Positions 18,028-27,673 of a DNA stretch of 64,000 bases are shown here, one piece after another. Within the stretch, counting starts at the first letter, position 1. The number at the start of each line of letters is the position of its first letter. The position numbers and the translations under genes were made by a program. This DNA is from Chthonobacter rhizosphaerae (GTDB taxonomy: Bacteria; Pseudomonadota; Alphaproteobacteria; Rhizobiales; Pleomorphomonadaceae): assembly GCF_013839525.1 (NCBI RefSeq), contig NZ_JACDIS010000001.1, positions 186,001 to 250,000 on the forward strand, in the 5' to 3' direction. The notes under the pieces were generated by a model, which was not told where the DNA came from, did no database searches, and saw nothing but the letters and a program-made list of their open reading frames with translations.

Positions 18028-19194
18028 TTGCCCGTCCTCAACCGCGTCGCCGACCTCGCCCCCGACATCGCCGCCTGGCGCCAGGATTTCCACCGCCACC
18101 CGGAGGTCCTCTACGACGTGCACCGAACGGCCGCGATCGTGGCGGAGAAGCTGAGGGCCTTCGGCTTCGACCGGGTCGAGACCGGCGTCGGCCGGACCGG
18201 CGTCGTCGGCGAACTTCACGGCCGCGGCGGTCCCGGCGGCCGGCGCATCGCCGTGCGCGCCGACATGGACGCCCTGCCGATCGAGGAGATCGTCGACCGG
18301 CCGTACAAGTCCGCCATCCCCGGCGCCATGCACGCCTGCGGCCACGACGGCCACACCGCCATGCTGCTCGGCGCGGCCCGTCATCTCGCCGAGACCCGCG
18401 GCTTCGACGGCACGGTGGTGTTCATCTTCCAGCCGGCCGAGGAAGGCGGCGCCGGCGCCCGCACCATGCTGGAGGACGGGCTCCTGGAGCGCTTCCCGTT
18501 CGACGAGGTCTACGGCCTCCACAACATGCCCGGGATCGAGGTCGGCCGGTTCGCGATCCGGCCCGGTCCCATGATGGCGTCGGCCGACGTCTTCACCATC
18601 CACCTGGAAGGGTCCGGCGGCCATGCCGCCAAGCCGCACCTGACCGTCGACCCGGTGCTCGCCGGCGCCCACGTGGTGACGGCGCTCCAGTCGATCGTCG
18701 CCCGCAACGCAGATCCGCTGGCGGCGGCGGTCCTGTCGGTCACCCAGTTCCACGCCGGCGACACGACCAACGTCATTCCGCAGACCGCGACCCTCTCCGG
18801 CACGGTGCGCACCCTCGACCCGGAGGTGCGCAAAGCGGTCGAGGACCGCCTCCGGCAGGTGGCGATCGGCACCGCCGCGGCCTTCGGAGCCACCGCGACC
18901 GTCACATATAACGCGGGCTATCCGGTCACCCTGAACGACCCGGACGCCACCCGCTTCGCCGCCGACATCGCCCGACATGTGGCCGGCGATTCCGCGGTCG
19001 ACGAGGCGACAGAACCGATGATGGGGGCGGAGGATTTCAGCTACCTGCTGGAGCGGCGGCCGGGCGCCTACATCTTCATGGGCAACGGCCCCTCCGCCGG
19101 CCTCCACCATCCCGCCTACGACTTCGACGACGCCGCCATCCCCTACGGGGTCAGCTGGTGGGTGACCCTGGTGGAGCGGGCGCTCGCGCGGTGA
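18028..19194 (+). CDS. M20-family amidohydrolase (hippurate hydrolase-like)
   Basis: A 388-residue metal-dependent amidohydrolase that cleaves N-acyl amino acids or related amides. Metal and catalytic motifs are complete: ADMDALP, ACGHDGHTAML (about 103-113), the EEGGAGA glutamate pair (about 142), GLHNMPG, and the terminal His in GLHHPAYDF. The dimerisation domain (SGGHAAKPHLTVDP) is typical of the IAA-amino-acid/hippurate hydrolase group. The start appears to be TTG at 18028 with GGAG 9 nt upstream. The substrate is not determinable. It is convergent with the Tad operon. Confidence 0.9.
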   Translation: MPVLNRVADLAPDIAAWRQDFHRHPEVLYDVHRTAAIVAEKLRAFGFDRVETGVGRTGVVGELHGRGGPGGRRIAVRADMDALPIEEIVDRPYKSAIPGAMHACGHDGHTAMLLGAARHLAETRGFDGTVVFIFQPAEEGGAGARTMLEDGLLERFPFDEVYGLHNMPGIEVGRFAIRPGPMMASADVFTIHLEGSGGHAAKPHLTVDPVLAGAHVVTALQSIVARNADPLAAAVLSVTQFHAGDTTNVIPQTATLSGTVRTLDPEVRKAVEDRLRQVAIGTAAAFGATATVTYNAGYPVTLNDPDATRFAADIARHVAGDSAVDEATEPMMGAEDFSYLLERRPGAYIFMGNGPSAGLHHPAYDFDDAAIPYGVSWWVTLVERALAR

Positions 19195-19236
19195 AGCCCG
19201 CGCGGGCGAACGCCAAGTGCTTGAATTGGCTCGCGA

Positions 19237-20211
19237 TCAGAGCGACATGATCTTGATGATCGCCGGCGCCATGATGACGGCGAAGAGCACCGGCAGGAAG
19301 AAGACGATCATCGGCACCGTCAGCTTCGGCGGCAGCGCCGCCGCCTTCTTCTCCGCCTCGTTCATGCGCATGTCCCGGTTCTCCTGCGCCATCACGCGCA
19401 GCGTGGTGCCGAGCGGCGTGCCGTAGCGCTCCGACTGGATGAGCGCGAGGCAGACCGACTTCACGCCATCGAGACCCACCCGGTTGGCGAGGTTCTCGTA
19501 GGCGGTCTTGCGGTCGGGCAGGAAGGAAAGCTCCGCCATGGTGAGGCTGAATTCCTCAGCAAGCTCAACGGATTGCATGACGATCTCCTCGGCCACCTTG
19601 CGCATGGCGGTCTCGATCGACATGCCGGATTCCACGCAGATCAGCAGGAGATCGAGCGCGTCCGGAAAGGCCCGCTTGATCGAGGTCTGCCGCTTCTGGG
19701 TGGCGTTCCGGACATAGAGGATCGGCAGATAGAAGCCGAAAAAGCCGACGCCGAGGCAGATGCCCACCTTGAAGATCGGCGGCCGGTCGAGGGCCAGCAC
19801 CACGTAGACGTAGAAGGCCGCCACGGCGATGAAGACGAACGGCAGCACGAAGCGGGCGAACAGGAAGATGGTCAGCGGCGCCTCGCCGCGATAACCGGCC
19901 TGGAGCAGCATCTGTTCGGTCTTCTCGTCGGCGAGCGCCTTTTTGAGGCTCAGCTTTTCGACGAGATCGCGCATGTAGCGCTTGGATTCCTTGCTGCGCA
20001 GGCTGCCGCGGGCGCTCTCGGCCTGCAGCCGCGCCCGTTCGCGCGCGCGGATCTTGTCGCGCTCCACCGCAACCGCCTTCATGCGGTTCTGCAGCTTGTC
20101 CGGCTGCAGCATGGGCACGGCCACGGAGATGACCGTCAGGAAGATGGCGACGGAAACGAACAGCGAGAGAAGGAAGACCGGGTCGCGGACCGTGTCGATG
20201 AAACCGCCCAT
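19237..20211 (-). CDS. tadC: Tad pilus inner-membrane platform protein TadC
   Basis: A 324-residue T2SF-domain protein, one half of the TadB/TadC platform on which Flp pilins are assembled. One N-terminal hydrophobic helix (about 12-34) precedes a basic cytoplasmic stretch. Then come two helices at about 112-160, the T2SF domain (FPDALDLLLICVESGMSIE, about 183-201) and a C-terminal hydrophobic helix. It is the last gene of the leftward pilus operon, 7 bp after tadB. Confidence 0.93.
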   Translation of the reverse strand: MGGFIDTVRDPVFLLSLFVSVAIFLTVISVAVPMLQPDKLQNRMKAVAVERDKIRARERARLQAESARGSLRSKESKRYMRDLVEKLSLKKALADEKTEQMLLQAGYRGEAPLTIFLFARFVLPFVFIAVAAFYVYVVLALDRPPIFKVGICLGVGFFGFYLPILYVRNATQKRQTSIKRAFPDALDLLLICVESGMSIETAMRKVAEEIVMQSVELAEEFSLTMAELSFLPDRKTAYENLANRVGLDGVKSVCLALIQSERYGTPLGTTLRVMAQENRDMRMNEAEKKAAALPPKLTVPMIVFFLPVLFAVIMAPAIIKIMSL

Positions 20212-20218
20212 GTCGCCC

Positions 20219-21223
20219 TCAGATCTCGAAGTTGATCATGTTGCGCATCACCAGCACGCCGCACATCATCACCAGTGCGGAGGCGCCGAGCACGAGCTGG
20301 CCGCGCGGATCCGTCCACAGGATCGAGATGTAGTCCGGGCTCGTCAGCCACACGAGGATCATCACGATGATCGGCAGCGAACCGATGATGGAGGCCGACG
20401 CCTTGGCCTCCATGGACACCGCCTTGATCTTGGCGCGCATCTTCTTGCGCTCGCGGAGCACCCGCGAAAGGTTGCCGAGCGCTTCGGAGAGGTTGCCGCC
20501 GGCCTTCGACTGGATCGAGATCACGATCACCAGGAAGTTGGATTCCGGCAGCGGCATGCGCTCGAACAGCCGGCCGATGGCCTCGTCGAGCGGGATGCCG
20601 ATGGTCAGCGCCTCCACGACCGACCGGAACTCGGTGCGCAGCGGCTCCTTGGCCTCGGTGGCGATCATCCGCAGGCAGTCGTTGAGCGGAAGGCCCGCCT
20701 TCACGCCGCGCACGATCACGTCCACGGCGTTCGGCAGTTCCTCCAGGAACGCCGCCTGACGACGCTTGCGGATGAAGTTCACCAGGAAGCGCGGCAGACC
20801 GAACGCGCCGACGATCCCGAGCCCGACGGTCAGCGGCAGCGGCAGGGCCGAGGCGAAGCCGACGATGACGAAGATGAGGCCGACGACCACGCTGAAGACC
20901 ACGTAATGGGTTATGCTGATCTTCATGCCCGCCTGCTGAAGGCGCAGCATCAGCGGCGGGTTGGTCGACCGGGCCGCCTTGAACTTCTGCTTGACCTCGA
21001 TCTCCTTCAGCGTGTCCTGCACGGACTTGCGCCGGGACGACACCGGGTCCTGCTTGCGCCCGCCGGCGGGACGCGCGCCCACGCCGGCGATGCGGTCCAG
21101 CCGCTCTTCCGTCTGCTGGGCCGCCGAGATGCGCGTGTAGAGGAGCCCGTAGGCGAGGGCCGCCGCCGAAAGGGCGATCAGCCCGACGAAGGCGAGGATC
21201 GTGGTGTCGAGACCGAACAGCAT
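20219..21223 (-). CDS. tadB: Tad pilus inner-membrane platform protein TadB
   Basis: A 334-residue partner of TadC. The N-terminal helix (about 5-27) is followed by the PPLMLRLQQAGMKI segment, two membrane helices, the T2SF domain (ELPNAVDVIVRGVKAGLPL, about 174-192), the SKAGGNLSEALGNLSRVLR motif, and terminal helices. The ATG at 21223 has GGAG 6 nt upstream; a longer open frame in the same phase is a shadow of the ATPase gene. It lies 17 bp from cpaF. Confidence 0.93.
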   Translation of the reverse strand: MLFGLDTTILAFVGLIALSAAALAYGLLYTRISAAQQTEERLDRIAGVGARPAGGRKQDPVSSRRKSVQDTLKEIEVKQKFKAARSTNPPLMLRLQQAGMKISITHYVVFSVVVGLIFVIVGFASALPLPLTVGLGIVGAFGLPRFLVNFIRKRRQAAFLEELPNAVDVIVRGVKAGLPLNDCLRMIATEAKEPLRTEFRSVVEALTIGIPLDEAIGRLFERMPLPESNFLVIVISIQSKAGGNLSEALGNLSRVLRERKKMRAKIKAVSMEAKASASIIGSLPIIVMILVWLTSPDYISILWTDPRGQLVLGASALVMMCGVLVMRNMINFEI

Positions 21224-21240
21224 GGTCGTCTCCGGTCCCG

Positions 21241-22728
21241 TCAGGTGAAGGTCTTGATCTCGTTCGCCTCGGCGGCGTCGAGGGCGGCGGCGAGCCGCTT
21301 GTCCTCGCCGTAGTAGCGGGCGCGGTCCCAGAAGCGCGGCCGGCCGATGCCGGTGGAGCGGTGGCGGCCGATCAGCTTGCCGTGCTCGTCCTCGCCGAGG
21401 ATCTCGTAGAGGAACAGGTCCTGGGTGACGATCACGTCGCCTTCCATGCCGACCACCTCGGTGATGTGCGTGATCCGGCGCGAACCGTCGCGCAGGCGTG
21501 CCGCCTGCACGACCACGTCCACCGAGGCGCAGATCATCTCGCGGATCGTGCGCGACGGCAGCGTGTAGCCGCCCATGGTGATCATGGACTCCACGCGGGA
21601 GAGCGCCTCGCGCGGCGAGTTGGCGTGGAGCGTCCCCATGGAGCCGTCGTGGCCGGTGTTCATGGCCTGGAGGAGGTCGAACGCCTCCGGGCCGCGCACC
21701 TCGCCGACGATGATGCGTTCGGGACGCATGCGCAGACAGTTCTTGACGAGGTCGCGCATGGTCACCTGCCCCTCCCCTTCCAGGTTGGGCGGGCGCGTCT
21801 CCAGGCGCACCACATGCGGCTGCTGCAGCTGCAGCTCCGCCGCGTCCTCGCAGGTGATGATGCGCTCGTCGCTCTCGATGAAGGCGGTCAGGCAGTTCAG
21901 GAGCGTGGTCTTGCCCGAGCCGGTGCCGCCGGAGACGATCACGTTGCATCGGGACTTGCCGACGATCTCCAGGATGGTGGCGCCTTCCGGCGAGATCGAG
22001 CCGAACTTGACCAGCTGGCCGAGGGTGAGCTTGTCCTTCTTGAACTTTCGGATCGTCAGGGTCGGCCCGTCGATGGCGAGCGGCGGCGCGATCACGTTGA
22101 CGCGCGAGCCGTCCGGCAGGCGGGCGTCGCAGATCGGCGAGGCCTCGTCCACGCGGCGGCCCACTTGGCTGACGATGCGCTGGCAGATGTTCATCAGCTG
22201 GGCGTTGTCGCGGAAGCGGATGCCCGTCTTGTGCACCTTGCCGGCGACTTCGATGTAGGTGGTGTTCGCCCCGTTGACCATGATGTCCGCGATGTCGTCG
22301 CGGGCGAGCAGGGGTTCCAGCGGGCCGTAGCCGAGGACGTCGTTGCAGATGTCGTCGAGCAGTTCCTCCTGCTCGGAGATCGACATCACCACCGCCTTCA
22401 GCTGGATGATGTCGCCGACGATGTCGCGGATCTCCTCGCGCGCGGTCTCGCTGTCGAGCTTGGCGAGCTGGCTGAGGTCGATGGTCTCGATGAGGGCGGA
22501 GAAGATGGACGACTTGACGTCGTAGTAGCCGTCCGACTTGCGCCGCTCGCCCGGCATGGGCGTGGCGGCGCCCTGGCCGGGCGGCACGTGGACGGGCGTC
22601 CTGGCGTCCTGGCGCGGCGGCGGGGCCGCGGCCGGCGCCACGGCGGGCGGCGGAGGGGCCATCGCGCCGGCTTTCACCGGCTTCGATGCCCCGTCACTCT
22701 GGCCGAAGGATCCACGCTTGCCGAACAT
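21241..22728 (-). CDS. cpaF: Tad secretion ATPase CpaF/TadA
   Basis: A hexameric ATPase that drives Flp pilus extension, and in Caulobacter also retraction. In the 495 residues an N-terminal proline/alanine-rich linker (about 15-65) is followed by the N-terminal domain (LLARDDIADIMVNGANTTYI). Then come the Walker A box SGGTGSGKTT (about 263-272), the Asp box (EDAAELQL), Walker B (IIVGEVRGPEAFDLLQAMNT) and the His box (GTLHANSPREAL). It lies in the middle of the leftward operon. Confidence 0.95.
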   Translation of the reverse strand: MFGKRGSFGQSDGASKPVKAGAMAPPPPAVAPAAAPPPRQDARTPVHVPPGQGAATPMPGERRKSDGYYDVKSSIFSALIETIDLSQLAKLDSETAREEIRDIVGDIIQLKAVVMSISEQEELLDDICNDVLGYGPLEPLLARDDIADIMVNGANTTYIEVAGKVHKTGIRFRDNAQLMNICQRIVSQVGRRVDEASPICDARLPDGSRVNVIAPPLAIDGPTLTIRKFKKDKLTLGQLVKFGSISPEGATILEIVGKSRCNVIVSGGTGSGKTTLLNCLTAFIESDERIITCEDAAELQLQQPHVVRLETRPPNLEGEGQVTMRDLVKNCLRMRPERIIVGEVRGPEAFDLLQAMNTGHDGSMGTLHANSPREALSRVESMITMGGYTLPSRTIREMICASVDVVVQAARLRDGSRRITHITEVVGMEGDVIVTQDLFLYEILGEDEHGKLIGRHRSTGIGRPRFWDRARYYGEDKRLAAALDAAEANEIKTFT

Positions 22729-22752
22729 TGTGTCTGATCACTCCCTGCCCGG

Positions 22753-24039
22753 TCAGCCGGCGGAACGGCGGCCGAGCGACAGACGCGACAGGATGGGCGC
22801 CAGCGCCGTCTTGCGCGCCTTGCGGACGGGCGCTCGCCCCATGACTCGGCGGGCGAGATCCGTGAAGGTTTCGGCGATCGGGCTCTTGGCGTTCACCTCG
22901 GCGATCATCTGGCCGTTGTTGGAGGCCGCCCCGAAGAGGGCCGGGTCGAACGGGATGACCGCCGCGAGTTCGATCTCGAGCGCCTTGCGGAAGTCGTCAG
23001 GCTTGATCTCCGGACGCTTCGGCACGCCGACCTGGTTGATGACGAGCCGCGGCGCGAGGTCGTTCGGCCGCATCAGCTTCAACTGGTCGACGAGGTTCTT
23101 GGTGTTGCGCAGCGAGGCGAGGTCCGGCATGGCCGTGATCACCACCTCGTCGGCGACGAGCAGCGTCTGGCGCACCCAGCCGGACCAGACGTGCGGCAGG
23201 TCCGCCACCACCGCCGGCACGCCGGACCGCATCACGTCGATCAGCGTCGTGAAGGCGCCCTCGTCGAAGTCGTAGGTCCGCTCCAGCGTCGCCGGCGCGG
23301 CGAGCAGGCTGAGGTTGTCGGCGCACTTGGCGAGGATGCGGTCCAGGTAGACGTCGTCGATCCGGTCCGGCGAGAACACCGCGTCCGCGATGCCCTGCGG
23401 CGGATCCTGGTTGAAGTCGAGGCCGGCCGTTCCCCAGGCGAGATCGAAGTCGCCGATCACCACGTCCGAATCGAAGCTGCGCGAGAGCGCGAAGCCCACG
23501 TTGTGCGCGATGGTGGACGAGCCCGAACCGCCCCTGGCGCCGATGAAGGCGATCGTCCGCCCCACCGGCCCGGCGGACGGCGACAGGTAGAGTTCGCCGA
23601 TCTCCCGGATCACGTCGAAGAGATCGAACGGCGCCACCATGTAGTCGCTGACGCCGCGCTTCAGGAGTTCCCGGTAGAGGCTCACGTCCTCCGTGTGGCC
23701 GATCAGGATCACCTTGCTGCCGGCGTCGCACACGGCCGCCAGACGGTCGACCGCCTCCAGGGCCTTCTCGCGCTTCTCCCGGGTCTCCACGAACAGGAGG
23801 TTCGGGGTCGGCGCGGTCGAATAGAAGTCGGTCGCCGCCGAGATGCCGCCCATATGGATCTTCACGTGGGTGCGGGCCATGCGCCGGTCGCCGGCGGCCT
23901 GCTCCAGGGCGGCCGCCACCTCCGGCGTCTCGCAGAACGCCTGGATGGCGATGCGCGGGATGGGCCGCAGGTCCACGTTCTCGGCGATCCGCTCGGCGGC
24001 CACCGGCATGCCCCGGTCGGTCTTCTGCATCGGGTCCAT
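22753..24039 (-). CDS. cpaE: Pilus assembly/localisation ATPase CpaE (TadZ)
   Basis: A 428-residue MinD/ParA-like protein that places the Tad machine, usually at a pole. An N-terminal receiver-like domain (about 30-160) lacks a clear phosphoacceptor. The ATPase domain begins with GARGGSGSSTIAHN (about 178), a deviant Walker A lacking the usual GK(S/T) lysine, as in many TadZ proteins. It continues with DFDLAWGTAGLDF and a C-terminal NQVGVPKRPEI segment. The ATG at 24039 overlaps the cpaD stop by one base (TGATG). Confidence 0.9.
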   Translation of the reverse strand: MDPMQKTDRGMPVAAERIAENVDLRPIPRIAIQAFCETPEVAAALEQAAGDRRMARTHVKIHMGGISAATDFYSTAPTPNLLFVETREKREKALEAVDRLAAVCDAGSKVILIGHTEDVSLYRELLKRGVSDYMVAPFDLFDVIREIGELYLSPSAGPVGRTIAFIGARGGSGSSTIAHNVGFALSRSFDSDVVIGDFDLAWGTAGLDFNQDPPQGIADAVFSPDRIDDVYLDRILAKCADNLSLLAAPATLERTYDFDEGAFTTLIDVMRSGVPAVVADLPHVWSGWVRQTLLVADEVVITAMPDLASLRNTKNLVDQLKLMRPNDLAPRLVINQVGVPKRPEIKPDDFRKALEIELAAVIPFDPALFGAASNNGQMIAEVNAKSPIAETFTDLARRVMGRAPVRKARKTALAPILSRLSLGRRSAG

Positions 24040-24761
24040 CAACCGCCCCCTCCGACGCTCGACACGGAGCCGCCCTCGACGGGCGCGCTCGACGCCGGCG
24101 ATTCGCCCGCCACCCACTTGCCGTACTGGTTCGAGCGGCGCGCGCCGCTGATCGGCGTCGGCGCCCGCGGGGCGATCAGGTCCTGCGGATCGGCCACCAT
24201 GGCGGCGAGATTGGCCTGGGTGGAGCAGCCGAACTCCCGGTCGCTGTCGTTGGTGCCGTCCCGGTAGAGGTTTTCCGTCCAGGCGCCGCACGGGGGCGAG
24301 ACCGCCTTGATGCGGCTGTAGCTGAGCCGGATCGGCGCCGCCGCGTCGGGTTCGGCGACCGCGTAGGGACGGGTCTCCACCAGCGCCCTCGGCAGGCCCG
24401 CCCGCTGGACGGTGGCGTGCACCGAGCGGGCCACCGCCGCGGCGGTCACGTCGTTGGCGGCGCCCGACGGCACCATGATGACGAGGGAGCCGGTGGCCTT
24501 CTCGCGGGCGTCCGCCGCAAAGGCCAGCACCCGGTCCCGGTCGTTCGGAGCAAGGCCTGGCGAGCCGTAGCCGACCGGGATGTCGAGGGTCTCCGGCGCT
24601 TCCTCGACCGTGATCGGGTTGCGCTTGCGCCAGTCGTCGCTCGGCAGCGAACCGGTGACGTCCGGCGGTGTCGAGCAGGCGGTGACGAGCGCCGCGACCG
24701 CGAGACCGAGGGCCGCGACCGAGCGCCGCCCCCGGCGGCCCGACGGACCAAGCTTCTGCAT
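24039..24761 (-). CDS. cpaD: Pilus lipoprotein CpaD
   Basis: A 240-residue outer-membrane-associated lipoprotein that helps the CpaC secretin. The signal peptide ends in a lipobox (LVTAC, Cys about 29). The CpaD domain is recognisable by the RDRVLAFAADAREK stretch, the VETRPY motif and the SREFGCSTQANLAAMVADP-type sequence near 190, which carries the conserved Cys. The tail is Ser/Gly-rich. It is coupled to cpaE by a TGATG overlap. Confidence 0.9.
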   Translation of the reverse strand: MQKLGPSGRRGRRSVAALGLAVAALVTACSTPPDVTGSLPSDDWRKRNPITVEEAPETLDIPVGYGSPGLAPNDRDRVLAFAADAREKATGSLVIMVPSGAANDVTAAAVARSVHATVQRAGLPRALVETRPYAVAEPDAAAPIRLSYSRIKAVSPPCGAWTENLYRDGTNDSDREFGCSTQANLAAMVADPQDLIAPRAPTPISGARRSNQYGKWVAGESPASSAPVEGGSVSSVGGGG

Positions 24762-24787
24762 GGCGGGATCTCCTGGTCCTCTTGAGG

Positions 24788-26215
24788 TCAGTCGTAGACG
24801 AAGCCGACGCGGCCATGGTAGGCGCCCTTCGGCGTCGCGCCGGGGCTCGCATAGACGCGGTTCAGCTGGTTCAGAAAGACGGCCTGGGCGTCGCCCGGGG
24901 GGGCGAAGTTCTGGTCGGGCCGGGTCAGGGCCGCCTGGGCCACCGGGTTGACGATGTAGGGGCTGACGAAGACCGCGAGTTCGGTCTGGTTGCGCTGGTA
25001 CTCGCGGCTCTTGAACAGGGAGCCGAGCACCGGCAGGTCCATCAGGCCCGGGTAGCCGGTCAGCGTCTGGCGGACGTTGTCGCGGATGAGGCCCGCCATC
25101 ACGATCGAGCCGCCGGACGGCAGCTCCACCGTGGAGTTGGCGCGGCGGACCGTGAGCGCCGGAATGGTGAGGCCGCTCACCTGAACGGCGCCTTCGTTGG
25201 AGAGCTCGCTCACCTCGGTCTGGATCTTCAGGCTGATCCGCCCGGGCGACAGCACCACCGGCTCGAACGCCAGGCTGATGCCGAACTGCTTGAATTCGAT
25301 GACGATCTCGCCGTCGGACTGGCTGACCGGGATCGGGAACTCGCCGCCGGCGAGGAAGCTCGCCTGCTCGCCCGACACGGCGGTCAGGGTCGGCTCGGCC
25401 AGGGTGCGGACGACGCCCTGCTGGTTGAGGAGCTTCACCACGTTGGAGAGCCGCATGCCGTCCGCGAGGCCGACGGCGCCGCCGGCGCTCCGGGCGATGG
25501 TCCCGGTGTAGTCGGTCACGGCGGACCCGTTCAGGGACGCGGCGGTCTCGGCGATCTCCTTGACGACCGAGAACGCGATGCCGGTGTTCTGGAGGAGCGA
25601 CTGGGTGTCGATGCCGAGGTCCTTGATCACCGCCCGCTGCACCTCGGCGACCACCACCTTCAGGTGGACCTGGTCGCTGCCGCCGACGGCCAGCATGTTG
25701 ACGACCTTCTCCGGGTCGCCGATGAACTTGGCGGCGAGGTCGGCGGCCTTGCCGGCCTCCTCCGCGCTCTTGGCCGTGCCGGAGAGCACGATGCTCTCGC
25801 CGATGGTCTGCACGGTGATGGCGTTGCCCGGCATGACGGTGGACAGCATGGCCTGGAGGCCGACCGTGTCGCGGCTCACCACCAGCTCGAACTGGGCGAG
25901 CTGCCGGTTGCCGTCGCCGAACAGGAAGATGTTGGCTTCGCCGGCCTTCATGCCGATCAGGTAGATCTTGCGGGCCGACCGGACCACGGCATCGGCCACC
26001 TGAGGATTCGATACGAGGACGTCGCGCACGTCCTCCGGCAGCTCGATCACCATCGACTTGTCGATGGCGAGGTGGATCACCCGGCCGGACAGCTCCGCGC
26101 TCGACGACAGCACCAGATTGGAGGCGTCGGCCGCGACGGCGGGCGCCGACCCCGATCCGAGAACGCCGGCGGCAAGAAGCACGGCCGCGGCGAGGCGGAC
26201 GATCGAACGCTTCAT
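24788..26215 (-). CDS. cpaC: Pilus secretin CpaC (RcpA)
   Basis: A 475-residue outer-membrane secretin through which the Flp pilus leaves the cell. The signal peptide MKRSIVRLAAAVLLAAGVLG is cut near AVAA. The N-terminal pilus-assembly domain (about 30-110), a BON-like domain (about 120-190) and the secretin domain (about 200-425) follow in order; VPVSQ-type gate sequences and the VELPSGGSIVMAGL signature are present. The ATG at 26215 was chosen for the signal peptide and AAGGA upstream; the frame extends 14 codons further. A separate homologue of just the N-terminal domain lies at 28491. Confidence 0.93.
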   Translation of the reverse strand: MKRSIVRLAAAVLLAAGVLGSGSAPAVAADASNLVLSSSAELSGRVIHLAIDKSMVIELPEDVRDVLVSNPQVADAVVRSARKIYLIGMKAGEANIFLFGDGNRQLAQFELVVSRDTVGLQAMLSTVMPGNAITVQTIGESIVLSGTAKSAEEAGKAADLAAKFIGDPEKVVNMLAVGGSDQVHLKVVVAEVQRAVIKDLGIDTQSLLQNTGIAFSVVKEIAETAASLNGSAVTDYTGTIARSAGGAVGLADGMRLSNVVKLLNQQGVVRTLAEPTLTAVSGEQASFLAGGEFPIPVSQSDGEIVIEFKQFGISLAFEPVVLSPGRISLKIQTEVSELSNEGAVQVSGLTIPALTVRRANSTVELPSGGSIVMAGLIRDNVRQTLTGYPGLMDLPVLGSLFKSREYQRNQTELAVFVSPYIVNPVAQAALTRPDQNFAPPGDAQAVFLNQLNRVYASPGATPKGAYHGRVGFVYD

Positions 26216-26253
26216 GGAGCGGATCCTTGTGTGAGGGCGCGGTCGACGATGGG

Positions 26254-27042
26254 TCACTGCTTGTCCTTCGCGGTCACCCGGGTCGGGACGCCGAACTTGA
26301 TGACGGTGATCCCGTCGGTGCCGACCACCTCGGTGACGGTGTCGATGTCCTCGATGGAGCGCAGCGCCAGGGAGATCGTGCCCACCTGCTGGGCCTGGAT
26401 GATCAGCTCGGCCTGGTCGGGGGTCAGCTCCAGGGTGGCGGTGTCCTGCGCCACCACGGAATTCTGCTTCTGCTCCTGGTCCTCGACCACCTGGTCGATG
26501 GCGAGCACCCGGACGTTGCGCAGGATGGTCTCGCTCATCGGCTCGGCCCCGTCGGACTTCGGCGGCTTGATCAGGATGATGTCCACCCGGTCGTTGGGCA
26601 GCACGAAGCCGCCGGCCGTGGAGGCGGCGTTCACCCGGACCGCGACCGCGCGCATGCCCTTGGGCAGCACGGCGGAGAGGAAGCCCTGGTCGGTCCGGAC
26701 GAGCTTGCCTTCCTTGATCGGCTCGCCGGCGAGGAAGGGGCTGCGCGCCAGCGTGCCCTGCAGTTCCGTGACGGCGTCCGGCCGGGCGGTGCGGGAGATG
26801 TAGTCCTCGGCGAGGCCTTCCTTCGGCCAGAGCCGCCAGGTGACCGTCTCCGGCGTGATGGGCGTGCCCATGCGGATGCTGCCGGCCGTGACGAGGATCT
26901 CGGCGGTCTCCATGGCCGGCGCGCTCGGCGCCTGCGCGACCACCGGTTCGGGCGTGGTGGCTGCGAGCCGCATGGCCACCATGCCGGCGAGGCCGGCGGC
27001 GCCGAAGGCGACGAGAAGAATGACGAGTTGAATGGGGCGCAT
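26254..27042 (-). CDS. cpaB: Pilus assembly protein CpaB (RcpC)
   Basis: A 262-residue periplasmic protein anchored by an N-terminal helix (about 5-28). It has the SAF/CpaB domain (about 45-120: ILVTAGSIRMGTPITPETV, LARSPFLAGEPIKEGKL) and the RcpC-type C-terminal half (VLPNDRVDIILIKP). It helps gate or assemble the secretin. It is first in the run cpaB-cpaC-cpaD-cpaE-cpaF-tadB-tadC; the 112 bp upstream, before cpaA, carry a CtrA-box-like site. Confidence 0.9.
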   Translation of the reverse strand: MRPIQLVILLVAFGAAGLAGMVAMRLAATTPEPVVAQAPSAPAMETAEILVTAGSIRMGTPITPETVTWRLWPKEGLAEDYISRTARPDAVTELQGTLARSPFLAGEPIKEGKLVRTDQGFLSAVLPKGMRAVAVRVNAASTAGGFVLPNDRVDIILIKPPKSDGAEPMSETILRNVRVLAIDQVVEDQEQKQNSVVAQDTATLELTPDQAELIIQAQQVGTISLALRSIEDIDTVTEVVGTDGITVIKFGVPTRVTAKDKQ

Positions 27043-27102
27043 CGCGAATCCTGACCGAGCGGTCCCGGAGGACCGACCTTCACGGATTTCAATGCAAAGC
27101 CC

Positions 27103-27117
27103 TGAATTTATGGTTAA
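27103..27117 (-). promoter_or_regulatory. CtrA-box-like site upstream of cpaB
   Basis: On the minus strand the sequence reads TTAACCATAAATTCA, matching TTAA-N7-TTAA at 7 of 8 fixed positions and containing the half-site TTAACCAT. It lies about 60 bp before the cpaB start, in an AT-rich spot of an otherwise GC-rich region. Pilus genes are CtrA targets in Caulobacter. The link here is inference. Confidence 0.45.
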
Positions 27118-27154
27118 TGTCTTATTTCGTATTCGACAGGTGGCGGGACGCCCG

Positions 27155-27673
27155 TCAGAGAAGCGGCGCGAGGGCCTTGAACCACGGCGTCGCCGGGAAG
27201 GCCGCCATGGCGCCGGCCGCGATCGCGATGCCGTAGGGCACGCCGTTCTCCCGGCCGTGCAGGCGCAGGATCCACTCTTCGCGGAGCGCCATCTGCGGCA
27301 GCGGGATCGCCCGGAAACTCAGGAAGGCGAGCGTGAGGCCGCCCCCGAACAGGGCGGTGTAGACGCCGAAGGGCAGTCCCTGGCCGGGGCCCATCCACAG
27401 GGCCAGCGCCGCCGCCAGCTTGGCGTCGCCGCCGCCGATCCACCCGGCCGCGAACATCCCGAAGGTCAGGCAGAGCACGCCGAGGCCCACGAAGAGGTGT
27501 AGCGCGGCCGTCCACCCGTCGAGGCCGGCCACAGGCACGGCGAGGGCGAAGGCCGCCACCAGCACCAGGGAGATCCGGTTCGGGATCCGCATGGTGAAAA
27601 GGTCGGACACCGCCGCGTAGACGGTCATGACCGGCAGAACAAGGATCGGCAGGGCGATGACGATCGACGGCAT
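27155..27673 (-). CDS. cpaA: Prepilin peptidase CpaA (TadV)
   Basis: A 172-residue A24-family inner-membrane aspartyl protease that processes Flp prepilin and pseudopilins. The two catalytic aspartates are visible: the D of VSDLFTMRIPNRIS (about 25) and the D of GGGDAKLAAAL (about 82). About six hydrophobic helices fit the family. The ATG at 27673 was chosen because it starts the first helix; the upstream extension is polar and non-typical. It sits between flp and cpaB, separated from flp by a terminator. Confidence 0.92.
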   Translation of the reverse strand: MPSIVIALPILVLPVMTVYAAVSDLFTMRIPNRISLVLVAAFALAVPVAGLDGWTAALHLFVGLGVLCLTFGMFAAGWIGGGDAKLAAALALWMGPGQGLPFGVYTALFGGGLTLAFLSFRAIPLPQMALREEWILRLHGRENGVPYGIAIAAGAMAAFPATPWFKALAPLL